From assembly GCF_026184235.1 (NCBI RefSeq), contig NZ_CP110806.1, forward strand, positions 3,038,001-3,102,000: a DNA stretch of 64,000 bases, written 5' to 3'. Within the stretch, counting starts at the first letter, position 1; each line of letters begins with the position of its first letter. The notes below the pieces were generated by a model. The model saw only the letters and a list, made by a program, of their open reading frames with translations, ran no database searches and was not told the origin of the DNA. Below are positions 54,282-63,529 of this stretch, in pieces. A program made the translations under genes and the position numbers. Origin of the DNA: Cellulomonas sp. S1-8. GTDB taxonomy: Bacteria; Actinomycetota; Actinomycetes; Actinomycetales; Cellulomonadaceae.

Positions 54282-55195
54282 TTCTCGAGACTCCCCATCA
54301 GCTCGCCGAAGTCGATGTCGGCTCCCAGCACCAGGCCCGTGAGCATGAGGATCAACGCCCCCGGCACCAGGACGACCGTCGTGACGAGCGTGAGCTTCGG
54401 CGACGTCCGCGCCGCGCGCTGACGCTGGCGCTGCCCGCTGTCGCGGCGCATGTCGACGGCGATCTGCTTCAACGACTCGGCCAGGGGTGCGCCCAGCTCC
54501 TGCGACTGCAGCAACGCCGAGACGAACTGCGCCACGGGTTCGGACGCGGAGCGCTGGCGCAGGTCGACGAACCCCTGCCGCACCGAGGCGCCGTTGGCGA
54601 TCTGGTGCAGCGTGAGCTGCACCTCGTCGGCCAGCGGGCCGTTGAAGCGCTCGGACACCTGCCACAGCGCCTGGCGGAAGTTGACGCCCGCCATCACCGT
54701 GACCGCGAGCACGTCGAGGAAGTCCGGCAGGTCGCGGTCGATGCGGTCACGCCGCGTCCGCCCGGCGCGCGACAGGCGCCCCACGGGGATGACCACGGGG
54801 ACCACCAGCGCGAGGATCGCCATGACGGGCTGCCCCAGCAGCAGCAGGGCCGCGCTCGCGGGCAGCACGATGATGATCCACAGCGCGCAGCTCGTCAGGA
54901 ACCCGTCGACGGTGAGCCCGTCGGGCCGGCCCGCCTCGTCGATGCGGCGCTGCAGCGCGTGCAGCCGACGGATGCCCAGCCCGCGACGCATCGACGGGAC
55001 GAGCCGCGCCGCCAGCGACTGCAGCGGCGTCGACCCCTCGGCCGAGCGACGCTGCTGCCCCCGCAGCAGCTCGAGGTCCTCGATGGCCAGGCCGTCGAGC
55101 GCGTCGGTGCGCAGTGCGCGGTAGCCGACCAGCAGCAGCACCACGGCGACCGCGCCGGGCACCGCGATCAGCAGGGCCACCAGCTCCCCGCTCAT
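54278..55195 (-). CDS. tadC: Tad pilus inner-membrane platform protein TadC
   Basis: 305 residues from ATG 55195 (ATGA overlap with tadB). GspF-like fold: N-terminal TM, cytoplasmic helical domain with [20 protein letters not shown], two TMs, then the T2SSF domain (about 150-270: [53 protein letters not shown]) and a final TM. TadB and TadC form the platform on which the TadA motor acts. Standard length and order. Confidence 0.94.
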   Translation of the reverse strand: MSGELVALLIAVPGAVAVVLLLVGYRALRTDALDGLAIEDLELLRGQQRRSAEGSTPLQSLAARLVPSMRRGLGIRRLHALQRRIDEAGRPDGLTVDGFLTSCALWIIIVLPASAALLLLGQPVMAILALVVPVVIPVGRLSRAGRTRRDRIDRDLPDFLDVLAVTVMAGVNFRQALWQVSERFNGPLADEVQLTLHQIANGASVRQGFVDLRQRSASEPVAQFVSALLQSQELGAPLAESLKQIAVDMRRDSGQRQRQRAARTSPKLTLVTTVVLVPGALILMLTGLVLGADIDFGELMGSLEK

Positions 55196-56118
55196 GCGTC
55201 GACCCTCGTCATCCGGCGGATCGTGAGGAACCCGGCGGTGTACAGGGCACCGGCGAAGATCAGCGCGCCACGGCCGACCCAGTGGTCGGTCATCGCCTGG
55301 ACCGTGCCGGGCTGGACGAAGTTGAGCAGGAACAGGATGCCGACCCCCATGCCGATGACGATGTAACCCGTGACGCTCGCCTGCGCGAGCGTCGTGCGGA
55401 CCTCGCGCCGGATCTCCTTGCGCTCGTCGAGGGTGTCGGCGATGTCGCGCAGCGCCGAGACGAGCGACCCACCGCTGCGGGCGGACACCAGGAGGGTCGA
55501 GACCAGCACGGACACCTCCCGCGAGGGCAGCCGCTCCTCCATCTCCCGCATGGCGACGTCGAGGCTCGCGCCGAACCGCAGCCGCGCCGCGACGCGGCCG
55601 AGCTCGACACCCGCCGGGGCGCTCAGCTCGTCGGCCGCCAGGGTCACGGCCGAGGCGATCGACAGCCCGGCACCGGTCGCGTTGGACAGCACGCGCGCCA
55701 GCTCCGGCATCTGCGCCACGAACGCCTCGTTGCGTCGGTCCTGCGCGCGGCTGAGCCAGGCGCGGATGCCCACGATCCCGCCGGCGATCCCCGCCAGCCC
55801 GAACACGGGCGCGAGGCCGACCGCCAGCACCCAGCCGAGGACCGCCCCGCCCAGGGCCGCGAGGGTGACGACGAGGACGGGCGACCGCCCCTCCTCGCCC
55901 GCGAGCAGCAGCTGGCGCTGCACCCAGGCCCCCAGGCGGGTCTGCACGAACACGCGGTCCCACGCCGCGACCCGGTGCTGCCACGTCGCGGTGGGCTCGT
56001 CGACGGCGCCGGCGAGGATGGCCCGGCGCCGGGACGAGACGGACGCGATGTCCGACGTGCCGACGACGAGCAGGACGGCGGCGGCGAAGACGAGGACGAG
56101 GATGCCGACGACGATCAC
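55192..56118 (-). CDS. tadB: Tad pilus inner-membrane platform protein TadB
   Basis: 308 residues from GTG 56118 (GTGA overlap with tadA). TM1 at the N-terminus, two TMs at about 85-120, the T2SSF domain (about 145-270: QMPELARVLSNATGAGLSI, REMEERLPSREVSVLVST, ALRDIADTLDERKEIRREVRT) and two TMs at the end. Partner of TadC. The glycine-rich segment AGLAGIAGGIVG is usual for this subunit. Confidence 0.94.
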   Translation of the reverse strand: MIVVGILVLVFAAAVLLVVGTSDIASVSSRRRAILAGAVDEPTATWQHRVAAWDRVFVQTRLGAWVQRQLLLAGEEGRSPVLVVTLAALGGAVLGWVLAVGLAPVFGLAGIAGGIVGIRAWLSRAQDRRNEAFVAQMPELARVLSNATGAGLSIASAVTLAADELSAPAGVELGRVAARLRFGASLDVAMREMEERLPSREVSVLVSTLLVSARSGGSLVSALRDIADTLDERKEIRREVRTTLAQASVTGYIVIGMGVGILFLLNFVQPGTVQAMTDHWVGRGALIFAGALYTAGFLTIRRMTRVDA

Positions 56119-57503
56119 GGCGCAGCCTCCGCAAGGGCCGCGGTGCCGGCGGGGACCGCCGCGTCGGCCGGACGCCCGACGTTCTCGCCCGCGATGCGCA
56201 GGCGGTTCAGCAGCGGCGTGGGCAGCGGGAACCGCAGGAACGCGCCCGGGGTCCCCCCCGTGCCCGGAGCCTCGGGGTCCCACCGCATGAGCGGTGCGAT
56301 CTCGAAGTCGTCGCGGTGGCGCGAGACCACGTAGCCGACCTCGACGACGCGGCGCGTGCCGTCGGCGCCGCGCAGCAGCTGCACGACGATGTCGATGGCG
56401 TTGTTCACCTGGTCGCGCAGGGCGTGGAACGGGACCTCGACGTCGCTCATCGAGGCCAGCGTCTCGAGCCGGATGAGGGCGTCGGCGGTCGTGTTGGCGT
56501 GCACCGTGGCCAACGACCCCTCGTGACCGGTGTTCATCGCCTGCAGCATGTCCAGCGCCTCGCCGCCGCGGACCTCGCCGACGATGATGCGGTCGGGCCG
56601 CATGCGCAGGGCGTTGCGCACGAGGTCGCGGATCGTGACCTGCCCGTGCCCCTCGACGTTCGCCGGACGGGTCTCGAGCCGGATGACGTGCTCCTGCTCG
56701 AGCGAGAGCTCGGCGGCGTCCTCGATCGTGATGATGCGCTGACGACCGGGGATGAACGCCGACAGCGCGTTGAGGAACGTCGTCTTCCCCGACGACGTGC
56801 CGCCCGAGACGATGATGTTCGCCCGGGCGCGCACGCACGCGGCGAGCAGGTCCGCGGTGTGCGGGTCCAGCGTCCCGCGGCGCATCAGCTCGTCGAGCCC
56901 GTACGACCGGGGGAACAGACGGATGGTGACCGTCGGCCCGTTGAGCGCGAGCGGCGGCAGGATGACGTGCACACGCGCGCCGCGCGGCATCCGCTCGTCG
57001 GCGGGCAGGCGCGCGTCGACCATGGGGCTGGACTCGTCGACGCGCCGGTTGACGGTCGAGACGATGCGGTCGATCGTCTGCCGCAGCTGCTCCTGGGACG
57101 CGAAGGACGTGGCGACCCGCTCGAGGCGGCCGAACCGCTCGACGTAGATCGTGTCGTGCCCGTTGATCATGATCTCGGACACCGTGTCGTCCGCCAGCAG
57201 CGGCTCGAGGACGCCGAGACCGATGGACTCGTCGACGACCCGGCGGATGAGCGCGTTGCGCTCGCGGGTCGTGAGGATGACGCCCTCGGTCGAGACGAGG
57301 TGGGCGACGACGCGCTCGAGCCGGACGCGGCGCTGGGCGGGCTCGAGCCGGCCCAGCTCCTGCAGGTCGACCTCGTCGAGCAGCTTCTGCTTGAACTGCG
57401 TGACGAGGTGCTCGTCGAGCTCGGTGCGCGCGTTCGACGACGCGAGCGAGGAGCTGGCCGCTGTCTCCTTGGGGCGCCCCCAGGCGTCGATGAGCTCGCT
57501 CAT
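56115..57503 (-). CDS. tadA: Tad pilus assembly ATPase TadA/CpaF
   Basis: 462 residues. PilB/VirB11-type secretion ATPase powering pilus assembly. N-terminal domain (50-150) includes [23 protein letters not shown]. Walker A GGTSSGKT at 234-241, Asp box around [23 protein letters not shown], Walker [21 protein letters not shown], His box [13 protein letters not shown]. The last 40 residues are Ala/Pro-rich. ATG 57503 overlaps the tadE stop. TadA may work with the TadZ homologue in the operon. Confidence 0.96.
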   Translation of the reverse strand: MSELIDAWGRPKETAASSSLASSNARTELDEHLVTQFKQKLLDEVDLQELGRLEPAQRRVRLERVVAHLVSTEGVILTTRERNALIRRVVDESIGLGVLEPLLADDTVSEIMINGHDTIYVERFGRLERVATSFASQEQLRQTIDRIVSTVNRRVDESSPMVDARLPADERMPRGARVHVILPPLALNGPTVTIRLFPRSYGLDELMRRGTLDPHTADLLAACVRARANIIVSGGTSSGKTTFLNALSAFIPGRQRIITIEDAAELSLEQEHVIRLETRPANVEGHGQVTIRDLVRNALRMRPDRIIVGEVRGGEALDMLQAMNTGHEGSLATVHANTTADALIRLETLASMSDVEVPFHALRDQVNNAIDIVVQLLRGADGTRRVVEVGYVVSRHRDDFEIAPLMRWDPEAPGTGGTPGAFLRFPLPTPLLNRLRIAGENVGRPADAAVPAGTAALAEAAP

Positions 57504-57850
57504 GAGTCCGTCCTCGGCATCGCGACCTGGCGCTGCAGGTCCATGGGGAACAGCGTTCCGCCCATGCGGACCGTGACGCGCACGGTGTCACCGGCCGGGT
57601 AGGAGATGCGGTACTCCGTGTCGTCCGGCACCGACCGCGCGACCGCCGCCGGGACGGACCGGCCCAGGCTCTGCGCCCGGGCCCCGTCGCGCGCGGCCTG
57701 CGTCGCGATGCCGGAGCCGATCATGAACCACACCACCTGCATGACGACCAGCAGGATCGTGCCGATCATGAGGATGGCGGCCAGCGCCTCGATCGCGGAC
57801 GACCCGCGGTCGTCCCCGGTGCCCCGCACCCGCTCGACGAGCCCGCTCAC
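57500..57850 (-). CDS. tadE: TadE-like pseudopilin
   Basis: 116 residues from GTG 57850 (GTGA overlap with the tadZ-tadE gene). RGSSAIEALAAILMIGTILLVVMQ gives the pseudopilin site G/SSAIE, Glu at +5, followed by one helix; next comes GIATQAARDGARAQSLG, typical TadE. The C-terminal 45 residues are a small beta domain. Probably a minor pseudopilin of the pilus. A second TadE domain is fused to the upstream gene. Confidence 0.9.
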   Translation of the reverse strand: MSGLVERVRGTGDDRGSSAIEALAAILMIGTILLVVMQVVWFMIGSGIATQAARDGARAQSLGRSVPAAVARSVPDDTEYRISYPAGDTVRVTVRMGGTLFPMDLQRQVAMPRTDS

Positions 57851-59412
57851 GGTTCCATCACCACCTGCCGGACGACGGTGATGCGCCACGGGGTGGCCGC
57901 GACGCCGGGGACGAGCAGGGGCACCTGGGTGGACACGGTCGACCGGCCGACGCCCGGGTCCGTGAGCACCTGCACGGAGCCCTCCATGACGGCGGGGACC
58001 CGGTCGAGCGCCGCGGCCCGGACGTCGAGGTAGGACGAGTGCATCGCCATCTCGCGCGCGGCGGCGCTCGCCGCGTACCCCGTCCACATGTAGGTGATGC
58101 CGACGACGACGAGCTGCACCAGGAGCAGGCACATGATCGCCACCCACGGGAACACGCTGACGAACTCGATCGACGCCGAGCCCTCGTCACCGTCCGCCCG
58201 CCGACGCCCGCGCGCCCGCGACCGCTCCGCCGTGGCGTCGGGCTCGCCGTCCGCACGTCGCGCCGCGATGCCGACGTGCCGGCCGATCGCCCGCAGGGAC
58301 TGCCACCACGACGTGTCGGTCGCGTACTCGGGGGACCGCGAGTTCGTCGCGCGCTCGAGCTTGCGACCCTGGTCCGGCAACGCGACCGGGATCAGGGGTG
58401 AGGGCGAGAGCCGGGCGGCCGTGTCCGGCTGCACCTCGTCCGCCTTGCTGTGGCGGTTGAGCAGCACGTGCACCATGTCGGCCTTGCGCACCGCGAGCTG
58501 CTCCCACGTCGCGACCTGGCGGCGCAGGCCGCGCAGGCTCACGAGGTCGGGCGTGGTGATGCTGACGACCTCGTCCGCGATCTCGACGACCGCCGCCTGC
58601 ACGGGCGTGACACGCGCACCCGCGTCGACCAGCACGAGGTCGTACTGCTGGCGCACGAGACCGACGATCTGGCGGATGGCCTGCGCCGTGACGTACTCGC
58701 TGTCCCGCACGTCCTCGGGTGGCAGCAGCAGGTGGATGCCCGACTCGTGGACGAACACCGCGTCGGCGACCGTGCGCAGGGACAGGTCGTCGGCGACCTT
58801 GGCGAGGTCGGCCACCGAGGTGCGGTACCGCGCCTCGATGAACGACGTGATGTCGCCCTTCTCGAGGTCGAGGTCGATGAGCAGGACCTTGTGGTCGGGG
58901 AGCTCGCGCCGGACGTCCCACGCGAGGTGGGTCGCCACGGTCGACACCCCCACCCCGCCCTTCGCGCCCGTGACCGCCAGGACGAGCGCGCGGTGCCCGC
59001 TCCTCGTGGAGTCCCGCTCGACGAGCAGCTCGTGCAGCCGGTTCGACCAGTCGAGCGCGTTGGTGACGCGCTGCTGGACCTCGCTGAAGGACAGCGGGTA
59101 GGTCAGGACCCCGCGGGCACCGGCGTCGAGCGCGAGACCGAGGTTCTCGGGGTCGCTGTCGCCGGCCACGATGAGCGTCACGCTCGACGGGCGCCGCAGC
59201 CCCAGGTCGCGGATGACCTGGTGCACCGGCTCCGGTCCGAGCTGGTCGTGCACGATGACGAGGTTCGGCTCGCGCTCGACCACGGCACGCACGAGCTCGC
59301 CGGTGGTCTCGGCGAGGGCGAGCACCTCGAGCTCGGCGACCTCCGCGAGCTGCGCCCGCAGCTCGTACGCCAACGTCTGGTCGGCGCACCCGATGATGAC
59401 GGTCCCGGCCAT
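57847..59412 (-). CDS. Fusion of TadZ/CpaE-like ATPase with a TadE pseudopilin domain
   Basis: 521 residues in one uninterrupted frame. Residues 1-120 are an atypical receiver-like domain (VIIGCADQTLAYELR ... GARGVLTYPLSFSEV). Residues 140-390 are a MinD/ParA-type ATPase: deviant Walker A AVTGAKGGVGVSTVA with Lys151, HKVLLIDLDLEKGDITSF, YDLVLVDAGARVTP. After a basic linker (ARRADGEPDATAERSRARGRR) comes TadE: DEGSASIEFVSVFPW with Glu416 at +5, one TM and about 80 residues outside. TadZ localises pili in the cytoplasm; TadE is exported. Fusing them ties pole-marking to a membrane pseudopilin, unless cleavage separates them. ATG 59412 shares one base with the cpaB stop. Confidence 0.92.
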   Translation of the reverse strand: MAGTVIIGCADQTLAYELRAQLAEVAELEVLALAETTGELVRAVVEREPNLVIVHDQLGPEPVHQVIRDLGLRRPSSVTLIVAGDSDPENLGLALDAGARGVLTYPLSFSEVQQRVTNALDWSNRLHELLVERDSTRSGHRALVLAVTGAKGGVGVSTVATHLAWDVRRELPDHKVLLIDLDLEKGDITSFIEARYRTSVADLAKVADDLSLRTVADAVFVHESGIHLLLPPEDVRDSEYVTAQAIRQIVGLVRQQYDLVLVDAGARVTPVQAAVVEIADEVVSITTPDLVSLRGLRRQVATWEQLAVRKADMVHVLLNRHSKADEVQPDTAARLSPSPLIPVALPDQGRKLERATNSRSPEYATDTSWWQSLRAIGRHVGIAARRADGEPDATAERSRARGRRRADGDEGSASIEFVSVFPWVAIMCLLLVQLVVVGITYMWTGYAASAAAREMAMHSSYLDVRAAALDRVPAVMEGSVQVLTDPGVGRSTVSTQVPLLVPGVAATPWRITVVRQVVMEP

Positions 59413-60140
59413 CAGCCCACGTTCCCTTCCGGCACGGAGACCCCGCCGAGGTCCTCGGCGTCGAAGTCGTCCTGCTCGCCGGAGCGGTTCTCACCGGTGC
59501 CGGTCGGCAGGCCGACGAGGCGCACCTCCTGCGCGAAGGCTGCGGCGTACGTCACGGCCAGCGCGTCGTTGGGCTCGAGCGCGAGCGTCACCGGGACCAC
59601 TGCCTGCTCCCCGGACGGGCTGTCCTCGTCGTAGCGCACCTGGCTGCCCCGCACGGACACGACGCGGACGTTCTGCACCAGCACCCGCACCTGCTTGGGC
59701 AGGCCCGGGACGTCGGCGAAGACCGCGTAGATGTCGACGTAGTCGCCCGGCCGCACGCGGTCGGCGATGCCGGTGATCTGGTTGACCTGGACGGCGATCT
59801 CCCGCTCGGTCGGCGACAGGTCGGACGGCGGGACGAGCATGTCCTCGGAGACGAGCGTGCCGGCGGCGATGTTGAAGCCGATCCGTCGGCCGAGCAGGTC
59901 CTCCGCGGTGACGCGGGCGTTGTCCGACAGCCACCGGGCCGGCACCTCGTCCACGACGAGCGAAGACTCGTCGATGACCGCGTACGCGGGCAGGTCGTCG
60001 GCGGCGCGGTACACGGTGACGACCGAGCCCACCTGGCTCTGGACGTTGCCCACGTACGTCGCGATGACGAAGAAGACGACGACGGCGAGCACGGCGGACA
60101 GCAGGATGAACAGGACACCGCGACGCTGGCGGGGGTTCAC
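59412..60140 (-). CDS. cpaB: Flp pilus assembly protein CpaB (RcpC-like)
   Basis: 242 residues from GTG 60140 (GTGA overlap). Short basic head, one TM (GVLFILLSAVLAVVVFFVIATYV), SAF domain (about 35-105: DDLPAYAVIDESSLVVDEVP, LLGRRIGFNIAAGTLVSEDML), then the RcpC part with RVRPGDYVDIYAVFADVPG and VVPVTLALEPNDALAVTYAA. In diderms CpaB supports the secretin; in monoderms it probably spans the wall near the platform. The C-terminus is acidic. Confidence 0.94.
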   Translation of the reverse strand: MNPRQRRGVLFILLSAVLAVVVFFVIATYVGNVQSQVGSVVTVYRAADDLPAYAVIDESSLVVDEVPARWLSDNARVTAEDLLGRRIGFNIAAGTLVSEDMLVPPSDLSPTEREIAVQVNQITGIADRVRPGDYVDIYAVFADVPGLPKQVRVLVQNVRVVSVRGSQVRYDEDSPSGEQAVVPVTLALEPNDALAVTYAAAFAQEVRLVGLPTGTGENRSGEQDDFDAEDLGGVSVPEGNVG

Positions 60141-60946
60141 GCAAGGACTCCTTGGGGATCGACGACCACGGGTCGTACGTGACAGAAGGGACAGGTCTCG
60201 GCGAACACCAGGGCGTCGCACACGCCGCACCGGCCGCGTGCGGGCGGCAGCGCCAGGCGCTGCTCGGCGGGCAGGGCCACGAGCTCCACGGCCTCGTCGG
60301 CACCGATGCGCCCACGGGCGTCGAGCGCGAGCGCCGGGTGGTCGACCGTGCCGGTCGCGCCCGACGTCGTCAGGACGTCCTGGAGGGCCGGCGCCGGGAT
60401 CCGCGCGAGGCCGGCTCCGTACAGGTCGCCGCGGGCGAGCACCGGCTCCGCCGGGGACGCCTTGCCGACCGCACGCGCCTCCGGCTGCGGGCCGGAGAAC
60501 GTGACGACGAAGCCGGAACCGCCCGGCAGCCACGAGCGCAGGTGCTGACCCACCGCGACCTCGGGGTGCTCCAGGCGCGCCACGCTGGGCGCCCACGCGC
60601 CGCTCCACGTCTGCTCCAGCAGGCGGTCGGCCAGGACGACCGCGATGCCGGCGTCCACGTCCGAGGTGGCGATCTGGTTCGCGATCAGCAGGAGCGCGGC
60701 CGGGCCGTGGTGCCCCGTGCGCCACGCCACCGGGTGGCCGGCGTCGGCCAGCAGCGCCGCATGCCGCCGCACGAGTGGTTCGTGCCGTCTTTCACCCAGG
60801 AGGAGGACGTGCGTTGCACACCCTGCGAGCCTCTCGGCCAGGTCCGGCAGATCCTCGGGTGCGACCAGCAGCAGCCGGTCGCTCTCGACGAGCTCACGAG
60901 CGTCCGGGAGGGGCGGCACGAGCGCCGACACGACGATGCGCTGCAT
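60137..60946 (-). CDS. Zinc-ribbon protein, first gene of the tad operon
   Basis: 269 residues from ATG 60946; the stop overlaps cpaB. There is no signal peptide. Residues 1-120 resemble a Rossmann-like fold (LVESDRLLLVAPEDLPDL, THVLLLGERRHEPLVRRHAALLADAG). The central part has DVDAGIAVVLADRLLEQTW. The C-terminus carries a zinc-ribbon: CGVCDALVFAETCPFCHV, C-x2-C-x8-C-x2-C. I do not recognise the whole protein. Being the first gene of the operon and cytoplasmic, it may act in assembly control; inference. Confidence 0.85.
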   Translation of the reverse strand: MQRIVVSALVPPLPDARELVESDRLLLVAPEDLPDLAERLAGCATHVLLLGERRHEPLVRRHAALLADAGHPVAWRTGHHGPAALLLIANQIATSDVDAGIAVVLADRLLEQTWSGAWAPSVARLEHPEVAVGQHLRSWLPGGSGFVVTFSGPQPEARAVGKASPAEPVLARGDLYGAGLARIPAPALQDVLTTSGATGTVDHPALALDARGRIGADEAVELVALPAEQRLALPPARGRCGVCDALVFAETCPFCHVRPVVVDPQGVLA

Positions 60947-61103
60947 GGATACGGTGCTCTCCTCGGTGCTGCGGCCTGCGCGTACGCTCCAGAACGCCTC
61001 CCGAATGGGTCCCTGGAAAGGGACACAGCGGGAGGAATCGGGCACGGGTTGCGACACAAGAGCCGGGGGACGATGACCCGCGAATGGTAACGGGAGGCCT
61101 GAG
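60947..61103. promoter_or_regulatory. Divergent promoter region of the tad operon and the DUF192 gene
   Basis: 157 bases between divergent starts. It contains a small hairpin GTCCCT-GGAA-AGGGAC (61009-61024). GAGGAG (minus) and GGGAGG (plus) are the ribosome-binding sites. A single GGGACC box lies 29 bases before a TACGCG on the minus strand, weaker than the flp pattern; no clear -35 is seen. Confidence 0.4.
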
Positions 61104-61472
61104 ATGCACCAGCCAGACGTTCGGCTGTTCGTGGACGGGAGGGACGTCGCCGGCCTCGTGGTGGCCGACACGTGGGCCCGACGTGCCCGCGGGATGCTGG
61201 CGCGCCGGCCGCTGCCCCCGGCCATGTGGTTCGTCGGCGAGAGCGGCGTGCACGGCGTCGGCATGACCCGGACGCTCGACGTCGCGCTCCTCGACGGCAG
61301 CGGGCGGGTGCTGGCGACGACCGTGCTGCGGCCTTTCGGCATGACACGACCGCGCCGGGGCGTCGTGGACGTCCTCGAGGCGCCGCGGGGCAGCTTCGCG
61401 GCCTGGGGGCTCACGACCGGGAGCACGCTGGCGCGGCGGGGCAGCGGCGCGGCGCAGGTCGACGGGTCGTGA
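61104..61472 (+). CDS. DUF192 family protein
   Basis: 122 residues from ATG 61104 (GGGAGG six bases upstream). DUF192 features: an N-terminal ADTWARRARGMLARRPLPP, the core VHGVGMTRTLDVALLDGSGRVL, and RPRRGVVDVLEAPRGSFAAWGL. No signal peptide, unlike many family members. The family is often found in or next to Tad loci and is of unknown role. Divergent from the tad operon. Confidence 0.9.
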   Translation: MHQPDVRLFVDGRDVAGLVVADTWARRARGMLARRPLPPAMWFVGESGVHGVGMTRTLDVALLDGSGRVLATTVLRPFGMTRPRRGVVDVLEAPRGSFAAWGLTTGSTLARRGSGAAQVDGS

Positions 61473-61693
61473 GGCACGATCACATCCTCGGCACCCGGAA
61501 CCCCCGGACGTAGGGCCCAGGGACCGGGTTCGCCCGGGTGCGGCCTGGGCCCACCCTGGGCCCCTCGACCCACGGCGGGGTTGCACGAGGGCGACCGGCG
61601 TGCGGTGCGACCCGCGTGCGGTGCGACCGTCCGCGGTGCGCGCTGCAGTAATTCCTTCAACGATGTCAGGACCGCCCCGTAACGTTGTTCGAC
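61473..61693. other. Intergenic region upstream of the ABC exporter
   Basis: 221 bases with no gene. It holds three GGGCCC sequences (61513, 61548 and 61558) and two adjacent copies of GCGTGCGGTGCGACC (61599 and 61614). Near the end TTCAAC (61656-61661) and TAACGT (61680-61685), 18 bases apart, form a promoter with the GTG at 61694 eight bases further on. Confidence 0.5.
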
Positions 61694-63529
61694 GTGCGTT
61701 CCCTGCCTCTCGCCGATCCCGGCACCCCGCCGCTGAGCGGACCCACCGCCTACCTGTGGTGGCTCGCCCGGCGCCAGTGGGGCATCCTGCTGACCGCCGT
61801 CGCGTGCGGCGTCGTGATGTTCGCCTGCCAGGCGTTCCTGCCCTTCCTCACGGGTCGCGCGATCGACGACGGGCTGGAGCAGGGCTTCGGCCCCGACCTG
61901 CTGCGCGCCGCCGGTGCCCTGCTGACCCTCGGGCTCGTCAGCGCCGGCGCCTCGGCGATCGGTCACCGGTTCGACGTCGCCAACTGGCTGCGGGCGGCCT
62001 TCACGACGTCGCAGCTGGTCGGACGCACCGCGGCTCGCTCGGGGCACGCGATCACCGCCGAGCTGCCGACGGGTGAGGTCGTGTCGGCCGTCGCCAACGA
62101 CGCGCTGCGCGTGGGCGAGGTGTTCGCGGTCCTGGCCCGGTTCGTCGGCTCGATCACCGCCTACGGTGCCGTGGCCGTGCTCATGCTCCGGGTCTCCGTC
62201 CCGCTCGGCCTCGTCGTGCTGCTCGGGCTGCCGACCGTCGCCGCGGCCCTCGGCCTGCTGGTCAAGCCGCTGCAGCGGCGCCAGACGGCGCAGCGCGAGG
62301 CGTCGGGCCGCCTGACGACGCTGGGCGCCGACACCGTCTCCGGCCTGCGCGTGCTGCGCGGCATCGGCGGCGAGTCCGTCTTCACGGGCCGCTACCGGCA
62401 GCAGTCGCAGCTCGTCCGGGAGCGCGGCGAGAACGTCGCGGTCACGCAGTCCTGGCTCGACGCGCTGCAGGTGCTGCTGCCGGGCGCGTTCGTCGTCGCG
62501 CTCGTGTGGATGGGCGCGCACATGGCGCTCGCCGGCACGATCACGCCCGGCCAGCTCGTCACGACCTACGGTTACGCGGCGTTCCTGGCGTGGCCGGTGC
62601 AGAACGCGACCGAGTTCCTCCAGGCCACGACGCGCGCGTTCGTGGGGACGCGCAAGGTGCTCGCCGTGCTGCGCGTCGTCCCGGCCGCCGGTGTCGACCC
62701 GGGTACCGCCGCGGTGATGCCGCCGGTGGGTGCCCCGCTGGTCGACGAGGCCAGCGGCGTCACGCTGGAGGCGGGCCGCGTCGTGGCGCTGGTGTCCGCC
62801 GACCCCGACGAGTCCGCGCGCATCGCGACGCGGCTGGGTCGGTTCGACGACGCCGCCGAGGCCGGGACCCCCGTCCTGCTGGGCGGGGTCCCGCTGACCG
62901 ACCTGCCGCTGGCCGAGGTGCGGCGCCGCATCGTCGTCGCCGAGGCGATGCCGCAGCTCTTCTCGGGTGCCCTGGCGACGGGCCTCGACGTGCGCGGCGG
63001 CGCGAGCCGCGACGACCTGCTCGCCGTCATCGGCCTCGCCGACGCGCAGGACGTGCTCGACTCCGTGCCCGACGGGCTGGACGGCGAGCTGCCGGAGAAG
63101 GGCCGCTCGCTGTCCGGTGGCCAGCGGCAGCGGGTCGCGCTCGCGCGGGCCCTGCTCACGGACGCCGAGATCCTCGTGCTCGTCGAGCCGACGAGCGCCG
63201 TCGACGCCCACACGGAGGCACGCATCGCTGCACGCCTGGCCGACGCGCGCCGCGGCCGCACCACCGTCGTGGTCACCGCGAGCCCGCTCGTGCTCGACCA
63301 CGTCGACGAGGTGCAGCTGGTGCAGGGCGGCGCTCTGGTCGCGCGCGGCACCCACGCCGGGCTGCTCGACGGCGCCGCCGGGCCACGCGTCGCCGCGACG
63401 TACCGCGCGGTCGTGGGTCGCCGGCTCGACGACGACCTGCCTGTCGAGGAGTCCTTCGACGACGCACCGGTCGACCTCTCCCCCGCGGCGCTGTCGCCCG
63501 CCGACCTGTCCACCGGAGGTGCCGCATGA
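61694..63529 (+). CDS. ABC exporter subunit with degenerate nucleotide-binding domain
   Basis: 611 residues from GTG 61694, which has a TANNNT -10 eight bases upstream; a TTG nine bases earlier is less likely. Six TM segments (about 25-310), then the ATPase. The signature RSLSGGQRQRVALARALL is intact, but the Walker A GxxGxGKST is replaced by ALVSADPDESARIATRL, lacking the Lys, and Walker B reads AEILVLVEPTSAVD with Val instead of the metal-binding Asp. So its own ATP site cannot hydrolyse; together with the next subunit it forms one active and one dead site, as in heterodimeric exporters. Substrate unknown. Confidence 0.9.
   Translation: MRSLPLADPGTPPLSGPTAYLWWLARRQWGILLTAVACGVVMFACQAFLPFLTGRAIDDGLEQGFGPDLLRAAGALLTLGLVSAGASAIGHRFDVANWLRAAFTTSQLVGRTAARSGHAITAELPTGEVVSAVANDALRVGEVFAVLARFVGSITAYGAVAVLMLRVSVPLGLVVLLGLPTVAAALGLLVKPLQRRQTAQREASGRLTTLGADTVSGLRVLRGIGGESVFTGRYRQQSQLVRERGENVAVTQSWLDALQVLLPGAFVVALVWMGAHMALAGTITPGQLVTTYGYAAFLAWPVQNATEFLQATTRAFVGTRKVLAVLRVVPAAGVDPGTAAVMPPVGAPLVDEASGVTLEAGRVVALVSADPDESARIATRLGRFDDAAEAGTPVLLGGVPLTDLPLAEVRRRIVVAEAMPQLFSGALATGLDVRGGASRDDLLAVIGLADAQDVLDSVPDGLDGELPEKGRSLSGGQRQRVALARALLTDAEILVLVEPTSAVDAHTEARIAARLADARRGRTTVVVTASPLVLDHVDEVQLVQGGALVARGTHAGLLDGAAGPRVAATYRAVVGRRLDDDLPVEESFDDAPVDLSPAALSPADLSTGGAA

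Noticed and set aside
60979..61013. The three-box pattern at the tad operon promoter
   Set aside because: Only one box (GGGACC) is found 29 bases before TACGCG, which lacks the final T of the -10, and no second or third box follows.
61513..61563. GGGCCC words upstream of the ABC exporter as members of the pilus regulon
   Set aside because: No -10 lies 29 bases from any of them on the plus strand, and the spacing between them does not fit the 29/37/49 pattern.
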